Below are positions 1 through 14,213 of a DNA stretch of 64,000 bases, one piece after another; within the stretch, counting starts at the first letter, position 1, and every line of letters begins with the position of its first letter. The translations under genes and the position numbers were made by a program. A model generated the notes under the pieces. It did not search any database, was not told where the DNA came from, and worked only from the letters and a program-made list of their open reading frames with translations. This stretch comes from Parachlorella kessleri (Eukaryota > Chlorophyta > Trebouxiophyceae > Chlorellales > Chlorellaceae). The stretch lies in contig BBXU01002799.1 in NCBI GenBank assembly GCA_001598975.1, positions 1-64,000 of the forward strand. The letters run 5' to 3'.

Positions 1-2
1 GG

Positions 3-173
3 GGGGTACCTGAGGATGTGCTGCATGCAGAAGGGGAGCAACCTCAGGTTGTGCAGCCTGCATTTGTGAAGGAGAGCATAGCTCGCTCGAGTGCCCTTAG
101 TGTTCCCTGGGGCGTTGGAGGAATACCTTGTAGCAAGGGTTATGCTGTGCCACCACAGCTACCACTGCCCTGA
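3..173 (+). CDS. Possible C-terminal exon of a gene entering from the left (partial)
   Basis: An open frame runs from the window edge to a TGA at 171-173 and encodes 56 residues that end in PPQLPLP. The composition (PEDV, FVKESIARSSA, VPWGVGG) looks more like protein than like random frame. No family is recognised, no splice site can be fixed because the start lies outside the window, and no TGTAA signal follows closely. It could equally be a chance open frame. Confidence 0.25.
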   Translation, partial: GVPEDVLHAEGEQPQVVQPAFVKESIARSSALSVPWGVGGIPCSKGYAVPPQLPLP

Positions 174-1371
174 GGTACATAGAGATGGGCTGTACACCGT
201 TCATCAGGAATGTCGTGACAGTGGTGTGCTTTCCCTGCTCGCTTTTGTTGTGACACTTGGGCCGTAGTTGACCTTTGTACTAGTTGATATTGGAAGGTTG
301 TAGGGCCTTGGGGTTTGGATGCCTCATGCATGTAGTTAGTGTGACATTGGCAGCCATCGTTCTGTACCTATGGTTAGCCAGGTAGGGTTGTGCATGTTAG
401 CCAGCCACTGTACCCTTTGTTGTCTTCAGCATCCCCTACAGGGGCTGTGTCCAACTTGCCTCTTCACTACAGATGTGCCCTTGCTTCTAGGCTTCTTTTT
501 GTACAAAATGACCTTACCAAGTTGGCCCACATGGAACACGCTAACAAACACTCGAACTGACCTCAACACGAATGTTATGCCCTACGTCTGCTGCTTGGAA
601 CAAGCCCGGCATGCTTGCTCTTATTCAACCACTAGGAGAGTGACACACCAAGGGGAGGCTGGTGCCCCCGTACAAGCACAGAGCGAGGCGGGGTTGGACA
701 ATTAACCCCCCTGAATACATGGGGTCAATGGGTGTGTACTGATTAAATACAAGTGTAGCCCCTGGGGCGCTCGCACGCAGTGCATACCTGAAGGCGTACT
801 AAAGAAGAGGAAAACGATGGCTGCAGAGCACCCCTGCTATGTGTTATGTTCATGCACAGCCTGACAACGGGTGAGAGAAGGTTGCTGCCAGGGTAAAATA
901 AGTCATAGCACCCAAACCGGAAGCATGGCGGCGTAGGCAAGAACCAAAGAGAAGAATCCAAAGCTGTACAGAATACACCCTCCCTTCACAGGTCGTACGT
1001 CATAGCTGAATGTACACTGCACCATGTCGCGTCATAATAAGGCCGGCAAAGTAGTGTGCTGGGGTCCTGGGTCCTGAACTAAGCTACTCACACCTTCCAA
1101 GGAACAGGCACTTGGAGAAGTCAACATACCCTTGCTGCTGCCCCGTGCTCTTCACTCCAACCACTGGCAACCGAGAGCAATAGAGTTGTTTGCCATCCAC
1201 CCACCACAGGTGTTCCCTGGTCCCGGCTACTGCTTCAGCAATCGCTGCAATCGTCCCACCAGCGCAAGCAGCAAGAGTCAGTCGGGCCTCCGTACTGCTT
1301 CCCCATCCCCCCCTTTCTTCCCAACTCTGCCACGCCTGGCAAGCCGCTGGGGTAGCTGGCAGGGTCTCGCG
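174..1371. other. Gene-poor stretch
   Basis: Open frames of 60-110 codons occur on both strands but none shows a family motif or plausible splice borders. The 3' untranslated region of the endosulfine gene (minus strand) must occupy the right-hand part. I see no repeat or RNA gene here. Confidence 0.4.
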
Positions 1372-1909
1372 TTAGCAGTCGCCAAGGGTAGAATTTCTGC
1401 GTGGCAGCATGGGTGTGGTGGGCTGCAGCTTGACGGGCAGCGTCTCAATGGGCTGCGCCAAGGGCTCCTCGCTGGGTCGCCCCTCCTTGGCCAGTGCCCA
1501 GTCGGCAGAGTCGAAGCACTTCTTGTTGGGCTTCTGCGGGGACAGCACACAGCAAGTCAGCGGGGAACCACTGTGAGTGCAAGGGGAATGCAGAGAGGGG
1601 GTGGGATGCTTGTCCTTGGTGGCTCAGGTAGCCTTTAGTCACTGCTGCTCCCACCACCAGAGCAGTGCTTTGTGCATCAAGGTCTGTGCCACAAAGCACC
1701 GTGCACTTGAGGCACCCCAAGGTGAGCCACAGTATCATGTAGCTGTCATGCATCTTTACAGACACACAGTCAGCCACCAGCCCCACCTTCTGCTGCTGCA
1801 GCAAGTGCTTTTTCGGCAGTATGCCACCGTATTTGCGCAACAGAGTGGCCTCGGCAGCGGCCTCGGCCTCGGCAGCGGCCTGCAGGGAGCGAACGTGCGG
1901 GTCGGACAT
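1372..1909 (-). CDS. ENSA: Endosulfine / ARPP19 / Igo family protein (PP2A-B55 inhibitor)
   Basis: Two exons are proposed: 1909-1787, then 1533-1372, giving 94 residues. The intron starts GTGGGG and ends CCCCGCAG. Residues 24-34 read LLRKYGGILPK. Exon 2 opens with KPNKKCFDSADWALAKEG, the endosulfine core. In the family, the serine of FDSxD(Y/W) is phosphorylated by Greatwall-type kinases, and the phosphoprotein then inhibits PP2A-B55 in the cell cycle and in nutrient signalling. The tail (PVKLQPTTPMLPRRNST) resembles plant members, which end in a similar basic stretch. The length matches the small family size. The start is the ATG of MSDPHVRSL; no better upstream ATG is seen. The gene is divergent from the MAP kinase. 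What is seen is the motif and the splicing; the function is known from the family; regulation by Greatwall in this organism is inferred. Confidence 0.87.
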
Positions 1910-2829
1910 CTAACCCCCCTCAGCAAGAGCATGGGACGCCTCACGGAAGCAAGCACTGAATCTACGAGGCGCAGAGCAGATCTAAGCAGCCGTCGCACCT
2001 GGCTACACAGCTGGGTAGGAATCTGCACGAGGGCCATGGTCCTTCCTCCAGGTGATATGGGAGTACAGGCACAGTTGTTCCCAAGGCTCCGACCGTAGCA
2101 ATCGAGTGCCGTGGCTCCAGGTCCTATATAGGCTTGAGACACCAGGCGGAGCAAGTACACAGTACTCATTCCCAAGAAGAAAATTTGGGGGAATTCCTCG
2201 CTGGCCCTCGCCCTCGCCCAGATTGAACCACACCACAGCCCCTGTGCCCTCCCTGTCATTCATTCCCTATCCATTTTTATGCTACCTTCCCCGCCTAGCG
2301 GTCCGATGCGCTAAGAAACGCACTTGGGTCCCTGAAGAGCTGACGGGGGGTTTAATTGGTTAGGAAGCCGCACCTTGCGAGCCGCCCCTGTGGAAGGGCT
2401 TCCCGGAACATCAAGGGACAGGTCGCATCGGTTGCCTCCGTGATCCGCTTGCACTTCATCCAGCCGGTGCTGTCCACCCTGTCGGCGTCGTGCAGGAGGC
2501 AAGGTGCGGCTGGCGGGCACGGGTTCCAGATCTTGTGGGGCGCCACGGCTCTGGCGGAGCGCATGGCCCGAGATGCAGGCTGGTTGATGTTGGCTGTCTG
2601 TCGCTGGGGGCGGGCGATCTGGGCCAATACTATACTTAGAAGTTTTGTGTGCTAGGCATCAGTCTGAAGCATTGCTGGAAGAGGTTGTGGGGCTTTGCAG
2701 TGAAGCTGCAGGTGGGGTGGGTGCGTGGAGGGGCTAGTTGTTGGACGGCGCCCTAGGCCAACAGTAGGCTGCAGCCACAGGGGCTCCGGCTCTTTCAGTC
2801 CACTGCAGGCTTGTGCCTAGGCTAGGAGG
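1910..2829. promoter_or_regulatory. Shared divergent upstream region of endosulfine and MAP kinase
   Basis: These 920 bases separate two start codons that point away from each other, so both promoters and 5' untranslated regions must lie here. Open frames on both strands have no recognisable protein content. No specific promoter element could be assigned by eye. Confidence 0.4.
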
Positions 2830-7612
<4,783 letters not shown>

Positions 7613-7925
7613 TGGGGAAGTGTTTGCAGGGTTGCCTCCCTCCCTTGGGCGGTAGCCGGGGGTGTGTGCTGTACATAGAAGTGCAAGCTGCAAGTGTGGT
7701 CCTTGGTGGAGGTGGAAGGTATCGCCGAGCCCCGCTGTTGCTGAGATACGTGCGGCACAGTGGTGGAGAGGGCATTAGGGCACCAACGCAGCTCTGTCGA
7801 GCCTGCTGAGTGCTCAAGGTCGTGTGGGTGGAGTCAGCCTTGCCTCTGCTGCCCAAGCCGGCAGTCTGACCAGCCCTCTTCAGTGCGTCTTGGAGGTGGC
7901 AGGCTGCTTTGTTTTCTGGTTGTAC

Positions 7926-7930
7926 TGTAA
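7926..7930 (+). terminator. Candidate polyadenylation signal (TGTAA) of the MAP kinase gene
   Basis: TGTAA, the usual green-algal polyadenylation signal, occurs about 310 bases after the stop codon. No transcript evidence is available. Confidence 0.4.
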
Positions 7931-8656
7931 GCTGCCACAGTCTCCCAGTCCCAGTCTTTGTGCTGTTGTCCATCATAGATAAATGGGGCAGTGCTCGTGT
8001 TGTGTTCTTCGTGCTGTGAACTGTCATTAGTGTGTACATGTGTGCGAGTCGGTGTCGCTCTATTTGCTACTCTCTTTTTGTGCTGCGGTGCATTGCCGTT
8101 GTGCAGCTGGGCACCTCTGCTGGTGCAGTCGTCCTGATGGCAAACAACTATGCCATATCTTCCTTTCAGCTCCGGTTACCTACTTTTGCCCGGCGCGGCA
8201 GTGTGAAGTATTGTGTAACATCTCTGCTTGCATTCAGCAGCGCTGGAGGCGAGTTGCCAAGCAAAGCTGCCCTGCCGTGCTTTGGTAGGTCTTTGGCAAA
8301 GCTGTGGTCTCTGCCACAGCCGGCTGTCAAGCTTGATTTACATGATGAAATGCTTGAGCACCGTGGAGGGGCCATCGGTGCAACCAATAGGCAGCTTCTC
8401 TGTTAAAGCTAGTTCCATGCACAAAAAGCTGTCAGCGCCCACTACTGCCCGCGGTGTGGCAATGTTTGCCAACATCCATCAACACGTTTTACTTCATTAC
8501 TAGGAAAAGCTGCCATAAAACTTGTGCTCACCCCATCGCTGTCTAAAAGAAAGAAGTCACTGTAACCCTAAAGACCACACAACAAGTCACTCTCACAGTC
8601 CCTCAGCTCACTGGACGCAGCTGGTCTTTGCCACTTGTTGCATGGTTCCTGACTGT

Positions 8657-9555
8657 TCAGGAGGTTTTCTGCACAACTAGCACCAGCGCAGCCAGCATGA
8701 CCATGAGGGTGCCAGCCCCAGCAACAGCAAAGAGCGGGGTGGAGGAGGAGACGCCACCGCTGCTGGAGACGTAGCCTCGCTCAGCATACTTGCCTTTCAC
8801 ATCAATGCTCTCCTTGAAGAAATCCTTCGCTGCAGCAGCACAAACCATGGAAGCCCTTGGCAGCCCTCAAGGCGTGCTGCAACGCAGGGGAAGCTCGGAA
8901 AGCTAAGCCACCTAACGGCCACGGCAGCAAAGGGGGCAATCAGGCAGAAAGGCTTACCCGTGCCGCCTACTTTCCGGCGCAAGGCCATGTACTGCTCGCG
9001 GGTCATCTTTCCTCCGTTGGCGCTGCGGTCCCCGTACTTGGCATCATACAGAAGCTCGGCATCTGCAGGGTCGCAAGTGCAGTGTCGGAGCGTACGAATA
9101 CTGCAGCGAGGAGAACTGACTGCATTTGGCAGGGGACTTCTGCAGGTAGGTGCCTGCAGGCTGTCCAGTACCAGACTTTACTCACCACGCTCGCTGCGTA
9201 CTTCTGCAAAGTCCAGGCTGCTGACAATGCTGCCAAAAAGGCCCTGCCTTGCCCTGCGGTAGCAGTGGCGATAACAGTCCCGCTGTGCCCAGAGGTGAAT
9301 CACTATAGCAGCAAGATGTCAGCAGAATGTTTTGCGTAACTTGGCCTGCAGTGCCTGCAGCCCTTCAACTCACTTGTACTCCTTCACCTTGTCGACAGGC
9401 TCCTGCTGCTGCGCCTTCTTGCCGCGCCCTGCGGGCTTGTCGATAGGTACAGTGCTAGCATTTCTTGAGCCGAAAAGAGCTTGCGTCCGCAGCTGACGGC
9501 TGGGGCGGCCGACGGTCTTGAACGACCGACTTTGCAAAGTCATGTGAGCCTGCAT
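8657..9555 (-). CDS. Conserved-looking small protein, putatively plastid-targeted, one membrane span
   Basis: Four exons are proposed: 9555-9374, 9253-9186, 9062-8958, 8829-8657 (175 residues). The N-terminus (MQAHMTLQSRSFKTVGRPSR, then QLRTQALFG) is rich in S, R, T and Q and lacks acidic residues, like an algal chloroplast transit peptide. The middle holds charged segments that look conserved: DAELLYDAKYGDRSANGGK and MTREQYMALRRKVGGTAKDF. Near the C-terminus a Ser/Gly linker precedes one hydrophobic span (PLFAVAGAGTLMVMLAALVL) and a short tail, VVQKTS. This suggests a plastid membrane protein with most of its mass on one side. I cannot name the family. The start could also be the ATG four codons downstream. 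The 3' border of intron 1 has two possible AG sites in the same frame. A TTACA (TGTAA on this strand) at 8338-8342 may be its polyadenylation signal. Confidence 0.6.
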
Positions 9556-10774
9556 GACTGCAACGTGCGGTGCCTCTGGATAGATAGGAGTAACAAGGTC
9601 ACTCCACACTAAAACCACAAAACACTGCTGAATCGTGCCTAGCTCAGGTAGCTCTTTTCGGCGCCTTTCATGAGGTCCCCAGCGCTTCCTGCTGCGCCTG
9701 CTTCTCTCAAATTGCGCCCGCCGCAGACCACAATCCCCATGGGCCCATGATGGAGCCCCACCTGCTCCACGCACATGCACTTCACACTTCTCGCTACGGA
9801 TCTGGTAAGGGAATGCTCTGTGCAGTGGAATGGGTGCCACTCCCTCCAGTGATTACTCCAACGCAAGGGTTGGCTTTCATCATTGGCACTGGCATATGTA
9901 CGCCACACTTAGGGGACAGTATAGTGGCCATGCACTCCTGAGTTTGGCAGGTAACAGGAAATGCAAACAAAGAGGAATGCAGGGCTGGATGCAATAGTTA
10001 GTATGGGTGGCAGGCAGTACGAACAAAGACGAGGTGGGTTTAAAGTATCCTAAAACCGGGCTGAATGCACTGATTCCCCTGGGTCGTGCCTTGCACTTTT
10101 GTTCCTGTTCTCTGATTAGCATCGCCCTCCTTTATTAGTACGGGTGGCAGGTAGTACGAACAGGGAGTGAGCTGGGCTGGACTGACAGGGCTGGATGTAG
10201 AATGAGCCTGAATCTTGCCTGAGTGCTTAGCGACGACCCCAAGAGGCTCCAATGATTAGTGGTCAACATGTGCGACTGTGCCCACAACCAGGACCAGAGA
10301 ACTATTAGCATATGCTTCACTGGTGCCCGCCTACCTTGCAGCCTAACGCCACCTTCCATGCCCTGCCAGTGTTCATGTCCCACCTCCTCCCTCCTGCCAA
10401 TGATTCTACAAATGAAGCATTTCGCCCACTGCACGCAGTACTCCTGCAGGAGATTTTAAGTCTAGGCCTGACGTGACGCAGTCTAGCGAATCTGAGACAT
10501 TAGAAACATTCCACCAAGTGCTAGTGCCCAGCGCAATGGCAATGCTGCACCAGCCACAGCAACAAAACGTTCAGACTTTCCATGCAGAGCAAGCATTGCA
10601 GGTGCCTGCATTCCTCCTACAGTGCATCGGATACCCAAACCTGCCAACCAAAACCTGCGTAAACAGTCCGGAGCTCCCTGCTGTCATGTCTGTCCAGCCG
10701 ATATCTTATCAGGTTTTCGATCAAGCTGTCCAGAGCCCCCTGCTGCCGCCCAAGCTGCACAGCTTCAAGGGACG
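9556..10774. other. Intergenic region with an imperfect direct repeat
   Basis: No gene is supported. Two imperfect copies of about 35 bases (TTAGTA(T/C)GGGTGGCAGG...) lie at 9998-10032 and 10135-10171, both on the plus strand. The 3' untranslated region of the V-ATPase gene and the promoter of the 8657-9555 gene must lie within this stretch. Confidence 0.45.
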
Positions 10775-13695
10775 CTAGAAGATGATGTCTTGGTCTTGTG
10801 TCTCTAGTAGGTTGGCTGCAGGATCTCCATCCGCAAGGTCCTCCTCTACGCCTACCCCGTTCTGAGCCTCCTTGGCCTGCAACAGCGGCCCCAGTCCGGT
10901 GCAAGACCATATTAGCTCAGATGGGCGTTGCCAAGGGGTAGCTTCAGAGCTTGGCAGCAACCACGAGAGGCATACATGGCAAAGTTTACTCGAGTTCTTC
11001 CCTGGCTCCACACCAAGCGGGTGCATGTACCTCCCTGCAAGTCACTGCGCTGCCACCTACTGCGCTACCATCGACCGCGCCTCCTGGCCGCTGTTGATGG
11101 TCCTAGCACTCTGCTGCGGGCCCAGAACACCGAGGCAGAAGCAGTGGCACACAGGCTGAAGCACCTCATGCACACCCTGTCGCCGCTCCTTTCACCCAGC
11201 CCCCAACCCCTCCGCCCACCCAGCGGCACTTCGCACCTCCATGTGTGCCTGCTGCGCCGCTGCCGCCTCCGCGTGCTTCTTCTTGTTGCTCTGCACCTTC
11301 TTGAGCCGGAAGAACTCCTCGCGCTCAAGCTCGTCAAGCTCCCCCTGCAAAAGTGGCAGGCGCATGAGAAGAGGTCAGAGAACCCTGCAAACACTCTGCC
11401 ACGGTAGTGCCAAGACGCACCGCACAAGACCATGGAAGGCATGCTGGATTAGAAAAGCAGGGAGCTCTGGCTGGCTGGCACCCTGTACGGAAGAATGTCA
11501 CGGTCACAAGAGCAGTGGGCAGAACAGACCTGCGACATCAATCCAGTGCAAGGAGGCAGTCATACCTTCCCGCCGCACCTCCACCTCCTGCCTACCCCTG
11601 GTCTCGTCCTCTCGATCAACCCCCAGCCACCCACACCACGCTCGGCTGTTACACGCATCCAGACACCACAGCCACCATGCCTGTGCTGCATGCAACCGGC
11701 CCATTCTTCTTAAAATCATTACCCCCAAGGTGCAGTTGCCGCCCCAGTAGCCGGGAAGCTTCAGGCTGCATACGTGCCTGTCCTGCCACGCCTGGCCTAC
11801 CTTGATGTAAGCGATGGTGTTCTCCAGCTTGGGCTTCACCACATGCTCCAGCGCGTTGACTCGCCGGTTAGTCGTCTTGATGGCCTCGTCCAGCGTCAGG
11901 AAAGCAGTCTGCAGGCTCGCCAGCTCCACCAGCAGGTCCACCGCATCCAAGAAAGACTTCCTGCACACACGACTGCGCTCAATCGCTCCCAAGCCTGCTG
12001 CCATGCATGTCGCACGCGCAGGGCCAACAGCAAGTCCACCGCGTCCAAGAAAGGCTTCATGCCAAAATCCATTCCCAAGGCAGAACCGGGCGTTCGGTGA
12101 GGTCCGTGTGGTTGCAAATCATTGCACACAACTGCGCTCAGTCACTCCCAACCCTGCTGCCGTGGATATCGCACGCGCAAGGCGAAGAGAAAGCCAGGAT
12201 GTAAAGCAGATACAGCCAAGCTTTGGTTCAACTGCTGCTAATTGCCAGCTGGCAAACTTGCCAATGCCTTCGCTGGCAGTTCAGCACCGCAGCGCCGGGC
12301 TGTGCTTTCGCAGACACACCCCTAGACACCCCTACCCACCCGACCCGCCCACCTGCAGCCCATAAGCCAAGATCTGCTTCATGACCCCAGGCCCAAAGCC
12401 ACTTTATACGTATCGATACCGACAGGAAAGCACTAATTCGTGTCGCCAGGAGTGGGAACCCCCAGCCGCACCCTTGCCTGCACGCACCTGGTCGTCTGTA
12501 TCTGCTTGCCGCCCTTGCCCAGCCCTATGAGGCCCATGCGGCTGTCCTGCGGCTCCTTCACGCTCTCAAACTTGGGGATCTTCACGCCCGCGACGTTGTC
12601 CTGCAGCGCCTTCACCTTGATGCCGGCCTGCGCAGCATGGCAAGGCACAGCACAGCGTGGAGCCCAGCGCCGGACAGCAGGTAGGGGATACCAGCGGGGC
12701 GCAATAGCATGTAACCAGGGCACAAAACATTAGATGCCCAGGATGTGCAGCATGCAGACCCTGCCCACCAGATGCCACTGATGACACAAGCTGCACGATG
12801 AAGATGCCGAGAGCTGGCCTCCCGCGGCATCTCCAAGCCCACCTGTGACACGCTGTCAAGCACGGTATGCTTAAACTCGCCGGTGGCGTAGCGAGCCTCG
12901 GCAAGCGCAAAGAAGGACTCCTTCATCACACGCCCCATCTCCTCCTACACAACCACACAGCGTAGGGACAGAGCAGGTTTAGTCATTTAATGACAGGATG
13001 CAGGGCACCTTGCAGGGCGCCACACATGTTGGACTCTTCAGAAAGTTACATGAGCGGGCTTGCCAGCGGGCCACTGCGAATGGCCTGGCATGGCTGAAGC
13101 ATGCTGACTCACCAAACTCTGGAGAACCCCAGAACGGCTGTAGTCAAGACTACCAATAGTTGCTTAAGACCCCTCTATACGAGCCTGGCATCTCACCTTT
13201 GCCTGCACAATCTTCTTTAGGATCTGCCGGAAACGCATGCTCAGTGCGTCTGCCTGCACACCTAGAAGACAGACATGTTAGCAGTGGCCACCTGCAAGTC
13301 TCTCGCCTGTTGCCCCCTTTCTTCCTTTCCTTCTATGCAGGCACAGCATCTTGCCTCGCAGCCCAGCAGGTGCTGGCATAAAGCCACTGACTTCGCAGCA
13401 AAAGACTTTGGGGTGCTTACCAGTTGTCGTAGCGAACAGCACAAGTCCTGAGCGTCACCGCTTCCCAGTCCTTGCAAAGCACCCACCTTCTTCTTAAGCA
13501 AGGCGTGACCCTTGGTGGCGCCTGTTAACCTGGCCTTCATGACTGCCAAGACCGTGACAGTCGGCACCACTACATACCTGCACCTTAGTGCCGGTCCAGA
13601 GATCAACGTTTATGAGCCTGCAGGCTCCAGTTGATACGGACAGTTATGCACGGCAGACTGCGCGAGAGGGAGACCCGCCTGTTTTGCGAAGACAT
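10775..13695 (-). CDS. VHA-D: V-type H+-ATPase subunit D
   Basis: Eight exons: 13695-13679, 13577-13487, 13253-13197, 12944-12843, 12627-12488, 11960-11801, 11344-11237, 10876-10775; 258 residues, the usual family size. Subunit D is the central rotor shaft of the V1 sector and couples ATP hydrolysis to proton pumping into vacuoles and endomembranes. Visible family blocks, in order, are MSSQNRYVVVPTVTVLAVMK, GATKGHALLKKK, MRFRQILKKIV, KIPKFESV, LVELASLQTAFLTLDEAIKT, TNRRVNALEHVVKPKLENT, GELDELEREEFFRLKK, and the plant-type end DQDIIF. Exon 1 has only 17 bases and uses a GC donor (GCGGGT at 13678-13673). It was chosen because MSSQNR matches the plant N-terminus and the phase fits. A fragment of exon 6 is duplicated upstream of it. 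Confidence 0.92.
11930..12190 (-). repeat. Partial duplication of V-ATPase exon 6 and its upstream intron
   Basis: The 5' end of exon 6 and its acceptor region (11930-11967) recur with mismatches at 12029-12063. The flanking segment 11962-12027 recurs at 12123-12188. The duplicated exon piece still reads KPFLDAVDLL on the minus strand, but then leaves the family sequence. It therefore looks like a dead exon copy inside the intron between exons 5 and 6. Confidence 0.75.
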
Positions 13696-14213
13696 CTTGG
13701 CACTAGTTAGAGCTGGGCGAGCTCCACAGGGTGTAGATTCAGGATGAAAGTGCTGCCCTAGGCCTTGGCCACAGCCCCAGCCTTATGGCCCCCCTCCTAT
13801 GGCTTCACTAGCTTATAGTGGCAACCGTTTCGAAGCAGGTAGGTGCACCGACTTCTAAGTCGGCAACTCCAGGACGCAATCCCACGGGTTTCCGCTGATC
13901 ACAGACCACCTCTCGAGCTCAAGTCTCCGAGCTATAGGCAGGACTCTTGCCTAGCCGATCAAGCAGTGTGGGGAAGGTCGTAAAGAACTCCTCTGAGCAC
14001 TTGGCAAAGCATGCGCCGCAGCAAGCGAGGCCATTAGAGTCGATAAGAGTGCAAAAGCCGCGCAAATGAATCGTCCAGTAGCCCCTGAATATTCTGGTTA
14101 CCCCAACAGCTCCCTACCCACTCACCATGATGGATACATGATCAAAAACCATCTTGGCTTGGTCTCCTCATAGCTATTGTCCTATCAGGCTGCGTGTGCA
14201 CTGTGAACTGCGG
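13696..14213. promoter_or_regulatory. Divergent upstream region of V-ATPase D and NUP160
   Basis: The two start codons face away from each other across 518 bases. A perfect hairpin (CCGACTT-CT-AAGTCGG) lies at 13848-13863 and is followed by a weak tRNA B-box-like stretch. No complete tRNA can be folded here. No TATA-like element stands out. Confidence 0.4.

Noticed and set aside
13825..13880. tRNA-Arg(TCT)-like sequence (CCGACTTCTAAGTCGG)
   Set aside because: The anticodon arm would have a 6-base loop and neither the acceptor nor the T-arm pairs, so it is not a tRNA gene.
14126..14139. Alternative first exon of V-ATPase D (ATGTATCCATCATG followed by GTGAGT)
   Set aside because: Phase fits, but it gives MYPSWYVVVPTV, unlike the family. 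The exon at 13679-13695 gives MSSQNR, as in plants.
14154..14213. Upstream extension of NUP160 beginning at 14154
   Set aside because: The codon at 14154 is TTG, not ATG; the first true ATG in frame is at 14214.
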